From Alphaproteobacteria bacterium (GTDB lineage: Bacteria > Pseudomonadota > Alphaproteobacteria > Micavibrionales > Micavibrionaceae): a DNA stretch of 5,902 nucleotides. Every line of letters begins with the position of its first letter. Within the stretch, counting starts at the first letter, position 1. Location of the stretch: assembly GCA_021776015.1 (NCBI GenBank), contig JAJFGT010000269.1, forward strand, positions 1 through 5,902, in the 5' to 3' direction. Below the pieces are notes generated by a model. That model did not search any database and was not told the DNA's origin. It was given only the letters and a program-made list of their open reading frames with translations. A program made the translations under genes and the position numbers. Below are positions 1 to 5,559 of this stretch, one piece after another.

Positions 1-1811
1 AAAACTATAAGATCCAAGAAGTTGTGAAGCGAGGGCAAATTATGCTCGTTCAAGCACAAAAAGAGGAACGTGGTAACAAAGGTGCCGCAGTGACAACCTA
101 TATATCTTTACCAGGTCGCTATTGTGTTTTAATGCCCAATAGTCCTCGTGGTGGAGGCGTAAGCCGAAAAATTGCGAACTATAAAGAGCGTAAGCGTATG
201 CGTGAAATCTTAAAAGAATTGAATGTTCCTGATGGGATGTCTGTGATTTTAAGAACAGCTGGTGTTGAACGCACTAAAGTTGAAATTAAACGTGATCTAG
301 ATTATTTGATGCGTCTTTGGGATGATATTCGTGCTTTAACGCTTGAATCAATTGCGCCTTCTTGTGTTTATGAAGAGGGAAGCCTTATTAAGCGAGGTGT
401 ACGAGATATCTATACACGTGAGGTTGAGGAAATTGTTGTTGCTGGTGAAGAGGCCTTCAAAGAATCTAAAAAATTCATGAAAATGTTGATTCCTTCCCAT
501 GCTAAAAAGGTTATTCAGTATAAGGATGAAAAAATTCCTCTCTTTCATAAATATAAAATTGAAAGTCAAATTATTGAGATGGGAACACCTGAGGCACGTC
601 TTAAATCTGGAGGATCTATCGTAATTAATCCGACAGAAGCGCTTGTCGCCATTGATGTGAACTCTGGACGTGCAACAAAAGAACGTCATATTGAAGAAAC
701 GGCTCTACGAACAAATTTAGAAGCAGCTGAAGAGATTGCACGCCAATTAAAACTTCGTGACCTTGGAGGGCTTATTGTTATCGATTTTATCGATATGGAA
801 AACTATAGGAATAATACGAAAGTTGAGAGATGTTTGAAGGAATCTCTATCATCAGATCGTGCCCGTATTCAAATTGGACGTATTTCATCTTTTGGATTAT
901 TAGAGTTATCTAGACAACGTCTTAATCCAAGTATGACAGAGGCACAATTTAAATTATGTGATTCTTGTCATGGTTTAGGATACACGCGGACAATTGATTC
1001 AACGGCTGTGATTTCTCTCCGCGCTATTGAAGAATTTGCAATCAATCATTCCTCAGATAACAAGGATTCTCCTGAAGAGATTACATTGGCTGTAATAGAT
1101 AACGTGGCATTGTATATTCTTAACCATAAGCGTGAGTTACTCTCTGATATTGAAAGACGCCATAATTGCAAAGTTGCACTTCACATTGATAGTACATTAG
1201 CACCAGCTGAGTTTCTTATTAATGGGCAACCTCCTATTATTGTAGAATCAGATGATAATAAACAGAAAAAGTCTTCTCGGAGACCTGCTAAAGGTCAGAA
1301 ACCACAAAATAAAAAATGGGAGTCTGCAAATTCTGATGAAGCACCCCAAGTGGATACTTCTGAGCAAGAGTCAGAGAAACAGGCAGGGAAAGAAATAGAT
1401 AAGGATAAGGAGTCTGGTGATTCTCAGCCTGAGTCTAAAAATAAAAGGCGCCGTAATCGAAGACCTAAAAATGCACCTAAAAATGTGGACTCCACACAAG
1501 TGGACTCGACACAAAATGTAGATTCTACACAAAATAATATCGATAAAGTGATTGAAAAGAAGGATACAGAATCTAAAGAGCATCAGGAAAAACCGACAGA
1601 GCAAAATAAAACAAATAAAAAACATGTTGAGAAAATCGTTGAAAAAGAGGCTGAAAAAACATCTCCTAAAGCACCTGAGGCTGTGACTGTTAAAATTGTT
1701 GCATCGTCTGTAAAAAAAGAAGAAATTCTGCCTGAAATACCACAAGATAAGGACTATGAGACTGTTAATGAAGCTCCTAAAAATAAGAAAAAAGGCTGGT
1801 GGAATAGATGA
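1..1811 (+). CDS. rne: Ribonuclease E/G, 5'-truncated by the window edge
   Basis: Endoribonuclease of mRNA decay and rRNA/tRNA processing, scaffold of the RNA degradosome. The frame is open from base 3 (reading NYKIQEVV), so the GTG at 24 is internal and the true start lies outside; by comparison with E. coli RNase E roughly 85-90 N-terminal residues, including much of the S1 domain, are missing. Seen: the end of the S1 region (KEERGNKGAA), the DNase I-like catalytic core with both metal-binding Asp (GAT 654-656 in AIDVNSGR, equivalent to E. coli D303; GAT 783-785 in VIDFIDM, equivalent to D346), and the Zn-link CxxC (Cys codons 957-959 and 966-968). From about 1250 the protein is a low-complexity, Lys/Glu/Asn/Ser-rich tail with an Arg-rich patch (KRRRNRR, near 1440-1467), typical of the disordered degradosome scaffold. 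It ends in KKGWWNR, the alphaproteobacterial C-terminal motif reported to bind PNPase in Caulobacter. The inferred total of about 690 residues is short for the family but complete in domain content. Confidence 0.96.
   Translation, partial: NYKIQEVVKRGQIMLVQAQKEERGNKGAAVTTYISLPGRYCVLMPNSPRGGGVSRKIANYKERKRMREILKELNVPDGMSVILRTAGVERTKVEIKRDLDYLMRLWDDIRALTLESIAPSCVYEEGSLIKRGVRDIYTREVEEIVVAGEEAFKESKKFMKMLIPSHAKKVIQYKDEKIPLFHKYKIESQIIEMGTPEARLKSGGSIVINPTEALVAIDVNSGRATKERHIEETALRTNLEAAEEIARQLKLRDLGGLIVIDFIDMENYRNNTKVERCLKESLSSDRARIQIGRISSFGLLELSRQRLNPSMTEAQFKLCDSCHGLGYTRTIDSTAVISLRAIEEFAINHSSDNKDSPEEITLAVIDNVALYILNHKRELLSDIERRHNCKVALHIDSTLAPAEFLINGQPPIIVESDDNKQKKSSRRPAKGQKPQNKKWESANSDEAPQVDTSEQESEKQAGKEIDKDKESGDSQPESKNKRRRNRRPKNAPKNVDSTQVDSTQNVDSTQNNIDKVIEKKDTESKEHQEKPTEQNKTNKKHVEKIVEKEAEKTSPKAPEAVTVKIVASSVKKEEILPEIPQDKDYETVNEAPKNKKKGWWNR
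1485..1532 (+). repeat. Three tandem VDSTQ repeats in the RNase E tail
   Basis: Three in-frame copies of Val-Asp-Ser-Thr-Gln lie in the disordered tail of RNase E. Copies one and two are adjacent (1485-1499, 1500-1514); the third (1518-1532) follows one Asn codon, and another Asn follows it. The copies differ at several third positions (gtg/gta, gac/gat, tcc/tcg/tct), so they are not a very recent slippage product. A spacer or docking role is possible but nothing in the sequence shows one. Confidence 0.85.
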
Positions 1812-1825
1812 TAAACTCTCTATGA
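1808..1825 (+). other. Five-codon open frame linking rne to the next gene
   Basis: The rne stop TGA (1809-1811) overlaps an ATG at 1808 as ATGA. That ATG opens a frame encoding M-I-N-S-L, which stops at TGA 1823-1825. This second stop overlaps the ATG (1822-1824) of the downstream exported-protein gene, again as ATGA. The geometry would let terminating ribosomes reinitiate twice and so couple the downstream gene to rne translation. No strong Shine-Dalgarno sequence lies just before 1822, which fits coupling. With such short distances the arrangement could be chance. Confidence 0.3.
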
Positions 1826-2415
1826 GAAGACTATGTTTGTTGTCTTCTCTACTTGGGTTTATTCTTTTTTCCTCTCTGGGATATTTTGGAAAGATTGATG
1901 CCTCTTATGCAGAAGAAGCTTCAATCTCGCAACTTAAAACAGAAGAAATTTTTCAAAGTCTTGATCAAGCAGGCCAAGATAAATTTAGTCGTATTTTGGT
2001 AGCTCATGGCTTGATTAGTTCTGTGAAATACACACAAGAGACGATGAAAAAGGCCGTGGCATCATGTCGTGAGCATAATCCTAATCTGCAATCAGAAATA
2101 AAGAAAAATTTTAAAGGTTTTCAGAGTTCTCTACGGCCTATTTTAAAAAAAGCGGATGGTGCATTTTCTCGAACTCTTGCTTTAGAAGAGGTAAAACCTC
2201 TTAAAGAAATGAAAACCTATTTTGATCTTGTCGATCAAGAGGCGCTTGCAACACATTCTAAAGTGAATCCAGTACCGATTCAGGATAAAGAATCATGTGA
2301 AACCTTAAATGCCACCCTTCAAAATGAGATTGAAACATCTCGTTTGGTAACAATTCTTAATCAAAGTTTTGGATTTGAGATAAAAGATTCAGAGAGTTCT
2401 TCAAAAACTCCTTGA
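1822..2415 (+). CDS. Exported protein of unknown function, downstream of rne
   Basis: I do not recognise this 197-residue protein. The start at 1822 is preferred because it puts a classic signal peptide at the very N-terminus: basic MRR, a hydrophobic core (about residues 4-20), and a likely signal peptidase I site after ASYA (residue 30). The frame is open upstream to an ATG at 1756, but that start would overlap rne by 56 nt and bury the signal sequence behind 22 Lys-rich residues. The mature part looks mostly helical and charged, with no transmembrane segment and only two cysteines (residues 82 and 159), which could form one periplasmic disulfide. There is no lipobox. It begins 10 nt after the rne stop with no clear ribosome binding site, so it is probably co-transcribed and perhaps translationally coupled with rne. 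The location (periplasm or secreted) is inferred; no function can be assigned. Confidence 0.82.
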   Translation: MRRLCLLSSLLGFILFSSLGYFGKIDASYAEEASISQLKTEEIFQSLDQAGQDKFSRILVAHGLISSVKYTQETMKKAVASCREHNPNLQSEIKKNFKGFQSSLRPILKKADGAFSRTLALEEVKPLKEMKTYFDLVDQEALATHSKVNPVPIQDKESCETLNATLQNEIETSRLVTILNQSFGFEIKDSESSSKTP

Positions 2416-2427
2416 GAGATTTTTTGA
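2401..2427 (+). terminator. Weak hairpin over the end of the exported-protein gene
   Basis: TCAAAAA (2401-2407) can pair with TTTTTGA (2421-2427), and CTC (2408-2410) with GAG (2416-2418), leaving a two-base bulge and a five-base loop across the stop codon. The outer stem is A-T rich and no clean U-run follows it, so this is at best a weak intrinsic terminator for the rne unit. It may be fortuitous. Confidence 0.2.
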
Positions 2428-2469
2428 GCTTATCATTTTATGCCAGAATAATTTTTAAAACAATTCAAA

Positions 2470-2498
2470 TGGAAAATACACTAACACTATGCTATGAT
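2470..2498 (+). promoter_or_regulatory. Candidate extended -10 promoter for ctaE-SURF1
   Basis: TATGAT (2493-2498) is one base from the sigma-70 consensus and is preceded by TG at 2490-2491 with one base between, an extended -10. A weak -35 match, TGGAAA (2470-2475), lies 17 nt upstream. Transcription would start near 2505, giving a leader of about 50 nt before ctaE. A second possible promoter is TTGATA (2498-2503), 17 nt, CATGAT (2521-2526). Both were found by consensus matching by eye only. Confidence 0.4.
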
Positions 2499-2512
2499 TG
2501 ATAAAGTCAGTT

Positions 2513-2522
2513 TGCGATCGCA
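2513..2522 (+). promoter_or_regulatory. 10-bp palindrome in the ctaE leader, possible operator
   Basis: TGCGATCGCA is a perfect 10-bp palindrome, unusually G/C-rich for this intergenic region. It sits just after the predicted start point of the extended -10 promoter and inside the spacer and -10 of the alternative promoter. The heptamer ATGATTG occurs on either side of it (2494-2500 and 2522-2528), 28 bp apart. Its position suits a repressor site, but 10-bp palindromes occur by chance in a window of this size. Confidence 0.25.
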
Positions 2523-2556
2523 TGATTGTATCAAATAAGAGAAGGTGTAAATCTAC

Positions 2557-3438
2557 ATGTCAGAATATAACATTGAATACGGGGATACAGGACAACCCCA
2601 CCCCTTTCATATTCTTCAACCAAGCATATGGCCAATGTTGGCATCATTAGCGGGAGGATTGTTTTCTATTGCTATGGTTCTCTTTATGCATGAAGTAGAA
2701 TTTGCAGGCTTTGAATTTGGGCTTGAAACTGTAGCTATTGGAACTCTTTCAGTTCTAGCTGTAGCGTTTTTTTGGTGGAGAGATGTTTTAGTTGAGTCCC
2801 TTCAAAAAGGAACACATTCTCCGATCGCTCAAATTGGATTTCGCTATGGTATGGCACTGTTTATCTTGTCAGAATTGATGTTATTTGTTGCTTTCTTCTG
2901 GGCATTCTTTGATGCAAGCCTTTTCATAGATGATCCTGTTCAATTCAATAGAATGGAGTATGCACAAGCTGTATGGCCTCCTCTAGGTCTTGAGACAACC
3001 CCACCTCTCGAGCTTCCTCTATTCATGACAATGATTCTTCTTTTATCAGGGCGTGCTGTGACATGGGCTCAACATGCTATTAAGCGTAATCGTCAGGCAG
3101 AGGTAACAAAAGCATTAGGCTTGTCCGTACTATGTGCAACGTTCTTTTTATGTCTCCAGGGCTATGAATATACGCAGGTACGTTTTGGATTTACGGAAGG
3201 TGCCTATTCCTCGATATTTTTTATGGCGACAGGATTTCATGGTTTCCATGTGTTAGTTGGAATTATCCTTTTATTTGTTTGCTGGGTTCGTTCGGCAAAA
3301 GGCCATTTTACCGCTGAACGTCATTTTGGATTTGAAGCTGCTGCGTGGTATTGGCATTTTGTTAATATTGTATGGTGCTTTTTATTCCTTTCTATTTATG
3401 TCTGGGGAAATGGAATTGGTGTTCATCCCACACTCTAA
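2557..3438 (+). CDS. ctaE: Cytochrome c oxidase subunit III (aa3-type)
   Basis: Membrane subunit III of the aa3-type heme-copper oxidase; it does not carry heme or copper but stabilises subunit I and its proton-uptake path. The 293-residue length is normal for bacterial subunit III. Family signatures seen: HPFHILQPSIWP at the N-terminus, WWRDV (73-77), the membrane-embedded Glu of the SE motif (E106, equivalent to the DCCD-reactive Glu of bovine COX3) followed by FFWAFF, the GFHGFHV motif (H228, H231), and the C-terminal HFGFEAAAWYWHFV block (H256, E260, H267). Seven hydrophobic segments are evident. Residue 270 is Asn where the family usually has Asp (WHFVDVVW). The ATG at 2557 is supported by GAAGG at 2541-2545, 11 nt upstream. 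SURF1 follows after 16 nt. Neither cox11 (ctaG), often directly upstream of ctaE in alphaproteobacteria, nor the DUF983 gene often found between ctaE and SURF1 is present here. Confidence 0.97.
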   Translation: MSEYNIEYGDTGQPHPFHILQPSIWPMLASLAGGLFSIAMVLFMHEVEFAGFEFGLETVAIGTLSVLAVAFFWWRDVLVESLQKGTHSPIAQIGFRYGMALFILSELMLFVAFFWAFFDASLFIDDPVQFNRMEYAQAVWPPLGLETTPPLELPLFMTMILLLSGRAVTWAQHAIKRNRQAEVTKALGLSVLCATFFLCLQGYEYTQVRFGFTEGAYSSIFFMATGFHGFHVLVGIILLFVCWVRSAKGHFTAERHFGFEAAAWYWHFVNIVWCFLFLSIYVWGNGIGVHPTL

Positions 3439-3454
3439 CAGGATTTAATAAGAT

Positions 3455-4162
3455 ATGAGAGCTCATCGAGATGTGCCTTGGATGGCGACATTATTGACGC
3501 TCATCAGCGCTATTATTCTATGTGGGCTTGGTCTATGGCAAATTCAGCGCCACTACTGGAAAGCAGATTTGCTTGCCAATTTAGACAGAGAATATAAAAA
3601 AGATCCTCTTTTATCGCCCCTCCAATCTTCAGATCTATTTCTTGTTAAAAAAAGTGATGCCCACCGTGGTGTTGTCACAGGTGTATTTCTTTATGATAAA
3701 GAAATTTCTATTGGTCCTCGTCCTCGTAACAATATTTTAGGGTATGAAATTTATACCCCTCTTATTCTTGAGACGGGTGGTACAGTTTTGATTCATCAGG
3801 GTTGGGTCGAGGCTTCAAAGAAAGAGCTGGAAATGCGCCCTGAAACAAAGATAAAAAATCAAATTGTAATTACAGGGATGGCACGTCTTCCTTCAAAACC
3901 GTGGAATTTTGGGATTCATAACATCCCAGAAAAAGAGTTATGGATTTATTTGGATATTCAAGAATATGCGAAGATAAAAGACATTCCAGACCTTGCACCG
4001 AGTGTCTTTCATGCGGAAAATTTCTCACCTTCTATGCCTTCTCTGATGATTCCAAAGGAGAAATGGCATCCCAATAATAATCATCTTCAATATATTTTAT
4101 TTTGGTTCACAATGTGTGGCGTCTTGCTCTTGATCTATTACCAACGATTTTGGAAAAAATAA
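3455..4162 (+). CDS. SURF1-family cytochrome oxidase assembly protein
   Basis: Inner-membrane assembly factor (SURF1/Shy1 family) that helps insert heme a into subunit I of the aa3 oxidase. The 235 residues have the family's two-helix layout: an N-terminal transmembrane segment (about 9-28) running into the GLWQIQRHYWK signature, a large periplasmic domain, and a C-terminal helix (about 212-229) preceded by the NNNHLQY signature. Also seen are GYEIYTPLIL and VLIHQGWV, the latter carrying Gln where the usual motif is RGWV. The start at 3455 lies 16 nt after ctaE, with AGGA at 3440-3443 as ribosome binding site, so the two genes are almost certainly one transcript, matching the common ctaE-SURF1 association. 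No convincing terminator follows; the next promoter begins at 4180. Confidence 0.93.
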   Translation: MRAHRDVPWMATLLTLISAIILCGLGLWQIQRHYWKADLLANLDREYKKDPLLSPLQSSDLFLVKKSDAHRGVVTGVFLYDKEISIGPRPRNNILGYEIYTPLILETGGTVLIHQGWVEASKKELEMRPETKIKNQIVITGMARLPSKPWNFGIHNIPEKELWIYLDIQEYAKIKDIPDLAPSVFHAENFSPSMPSLMIPKEKWHPNNNHLQYILFWFTMCGVLLLIYYQRFWKK

Positions 4163-4179
4163 ATTCTAGAATCTTGCCG

Positions 4180-4208
4180 TTGACATAAATTTATTTTTCC
4201 AGTATGTT
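4180..4208 (+). promoter_or_regulatory. Sigma-70-type promoter for the 57-codon gene
   Basis: A perfect -35 TTGACA (4180-4185), a 17-nt spacer and a -10 TATGTT (4203-4208, four of six matches) lie 18-45 nt after the SURF1 stop. Transcription would start near 4215, giving a leader of about 47 nt before the ATG at 4262. The perfect -35 and ideal spacing make this the clearest -35 in the window. Confidence 0.55.
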
Positions 4209-4261
4209 TCGTCCGACTTAGACATATATAAGAGAATTAATATTGAAACAAGGTACAGAAA

Positions 4262-4435
4262 ATGAATAAAGATAAAAATAAAAAATGCATCTTACCAAGT
4301 GTAGACTTTCTACTTGCCGCTCCTTTCTATGTAGCTCCGATTGTTGTTGTAACAGGAATGCATGTTGTAGGGGGTTTGATTGAGGCCGTTAAAGATTTAA
4401 GTGGCGCTAAAAAAGACAATCACCTTAAACCTTAG
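4262..4435 (+). CDS. Small hydrophobic protein, 57 residues, unknown function
   Basis: A short gene between SURF1 and the TPR protein gene. The ATG at 4262 has an AAGG ribosome binding site (4250-4253) eight bases upstream and a well-spaced promoter at 4180-4208. The frame stops at TAG 4433-4435. The product has a Lys-rich, Asn-rich start (MNKDKNKK), one Cys (residue 9), a hydrophobic stretch from about residue 16 to 40 rich in Val, Ala, Pro and Gly (for example AAPFYVAPIVVVTG), then a charged, amphipathic Lys/Asp tail. This suggests a single-pass or membrane-associated small protein, with the positive N-terminus favouring a cytoplasmic N-end. I do not recognise a family; a small stress or membrane-complex peptide, or a holin-like protein, cannot be told apart from sequence alone. 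Promoter, ribosome binding site and sensible composition make a real gene more likely than chance. Confidence 0.68.
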   Translation: MNKDKNKKCILPSVDFLLAAPFYVAPIVVVTGMHVVGGLIEAVKDLSGAKKDNHLKP

Positions 4436-4451
4436 TCAATAAGAAAACTAT

Positions 4452-4480
4452 TTCAAATCGTTCCCTTTTGAATCTATAAT
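4452..4480 (+). promoter_or_regulatory. Promoter for the TPR/Sel1-like gene
   Basis: A perfect -10 TATAAT (4475-4480) and a -35 TTCAAA (4452-4457, four of six) are separated by the ideal 17 nt. The start point would be near 4487, about 31 nt before the ATG at 4518. The arms of an inverted repeat, TCGTTCC (4458-4464) and GGAACGA (4493-4499), lie just after the -35 and just after the start point, a layout that could suit a repressor. Confidence 0.55.
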
Positions 4481-4517
4481 ATAGGCAGAACTGGAACGAA
4501 GAGAGAAAGAGAATTCT

Positions 4518-5549
4518 ATGACACAAAAACAAATTTTAACTGTTATTGCGATCTTCTTTTTCTCCTGTTTATGTTCATCTTCTTCGATATGGGCCCAAGC
4601 CTCTGAAAGCCTTACGCCTGCCGAAACAAAGGCGTTGGCTATTAAGAAGGAGGGAGGCGCTTTTTTTGATCAAGCGCAGTATAAAAAAGCCATTCAGAAA
4701 TATAAAGAATCCTTACAGTTTGATCCTAATCTCACTGTTAATTATTATAATATAGCGACAGCTTATGCCCATTTAAATCAAAAAAAATTGGCCATTGAAT
4801 ATTTTGGAATGGCCATTAAGAAGGGCTATAAAGAGCCACGACTCTATTATAATATGGGTTACTTTTTTACAAAATGGGAATTTTATAAAGAAGCTGTCCA
4901 AAGTTATGAGACAGCTTATAAGCTAAACCCCACTGCCTATAATATTATACGAAATCTTGCTCTGGCTTATCGAAAAGCGGGACGTGATGGAGATGCCAAA
5001 GAAGTTCTAGAGCAGGGACTTAAACTCTATCCAATGGATAGAGCTCTTTTAAGAACATTAGATAACATTAAAATTGATAAAAATTGGAATCAAGATGCCA
5101 AAAATCCAGCCTATATCATCAATCACTGCAAAACAGCGGGTGAATTATGTGAGGACGCAGGATATATTTTGCTTAAAAAAGGGGATAAAAAGAATGCTCT
5201 TCGTTACTTTAAAATAGCCTGTCACAAAGATTCAGCAATGAGTTGCGCACAGGGAGGATTTATAGCCTATCAAATGAGACAGAGAGACCTCTCTCATGTC
5301 CTCTATGAAAAAGGATGTGCCCTTAAGAGTAATAGTGCCTGTAGTGATCTTGGAGATTTGTTATGGCAGGAAGGTGATAAGGAAACTGCTTATATTTTAT
5401 ACCGAAAAGGATGTGATTTAGGACATGCCAAGGCATGTGGTGTGATGGGAGATTACTTTATAAAATCAGATCCTGCCCTTGCTAAAAGATGGTATAAATT
5501 GTCGTGTGACCTTGGTAATAAAGAAGGATGCCGACGTTTTAAGAAATAA
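4518..5549 (+). CDS. Exported TPR protein with Cys-paired Sel1/Hcp-like repeats
   Basis: A 343-residue helical-repeat protein, probably periplasmic or secreted; repeats of this kind bind proteins or peptides rather than catalyse. Residues 1-28 form a signal peptide (hydrophobic core 6-20, likely cut after WAQA). Residues about 40-173 hold four tetratricopeptide repeats, recognisable by lines such as AFFDQAQYKKAIQKYKESL and ALAYRKAGRDGDAKEVLEQG. Residues 204-338 hold five cysteine pairs (204/211, 235/243, 267/275, 299/307, 330/338), eight residues apart in all but the first, recurring every 31-32 residues, as in GCDLGHAKAC. This resembles the disulfide-clamped Sel1-like repeats of Helicobacter cysteine-rich proteins (Hcp), though with a shorter period. 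All ten mature cysteines lie in this half, none in the TPR half. The gene has its own promoter and is preceded by a purine-rich GAGAGAAAGAGA stretch. The partner is unknown; a role in host interaction is known for some Sel1 proteins but is only speculation here. Confidence 0.9.
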   Translation: MTQKQILTVIAIFFFSCLCSSSSIWAQASESLTPAETKALAIKKEGGAFFDQAQYKKAIQKYKESLQFDPNLTVNYYNIATAYAHLNQKKLAIEYFGMAIKKGYKEPRLYYNMGYFFTKWEFYKEAVQSYETAYKLNPTAYNIIRNLALAYRKAGRDGDAKEVLEQGLKLYPMDRALLRTLDNIKIDKNWNQDAKNPAYIINHCKTAGELCEDAGYILLKKGDKKNALRYFKIACHKDSAMSCAQGGFIAYQMRQRDLSHVLYEKGCALKSNSACSDLGDLLWQEGDKETAYILYRKGCDLGHAKACGVMGDYFIKSDPALAKRWYKLSCDLGNKEGCRRFKK

Positions 5550-5559
5550 AATAGTATTT

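Noticed and set aside
24..26. GTG at 24 as the start of the RNase E gene
   Set aside because: The frame is open to the window edge and the codons before it (NYKIQEVV) match the S1 region of the family.
348..689. Reverse-strand open frame inside rne
   Set aside because: Antisense shadow of the catalytic core, with low-complexity Phe/Asn/Arg-rich translation and no recognisable features.
1371..1745. Reverse-strand open frame over the rne tail
   Set aside because: Antisense of the Lys/Glu-rich tail, producing a Phe/Cys/Arg-rich translation typical of a shadow frame.
1756..1821. Longer start for the exported protein, at ATG 1756
   Set aside because: It would overlap rne by 56 nt and place 22 Lys-rich residues before a good signal peptide; 1822 is the better start.
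2469..2501. Ten-codon open frame (MENTLTLCYD) before ctaE, possible leader peptide
   Set aside because: It has no ribosome binding site and lies within the predicted promoter, so it is probably untranslated.
3257..3448. Plus-strand 63-codon frame inside the end of ctaE
   Set aside because: Out-of-frame shadow of a strongly conserved gene; hydrophobicity comes from the underlying membrane segment.
4452..4472. TTCAAA/TTTGAA hairpin after the 57-codon gene as a terminator
   Set aside because: Six A-T-rich pairs with no U-run; the left arm is better explained as the -35 of the next promoter.
4546..4755. Plus-strand 69-codon frame within the TPR gene
   Set aside because: Overlaps the signal peptide and first TPR in another frame, with no independent start signal.
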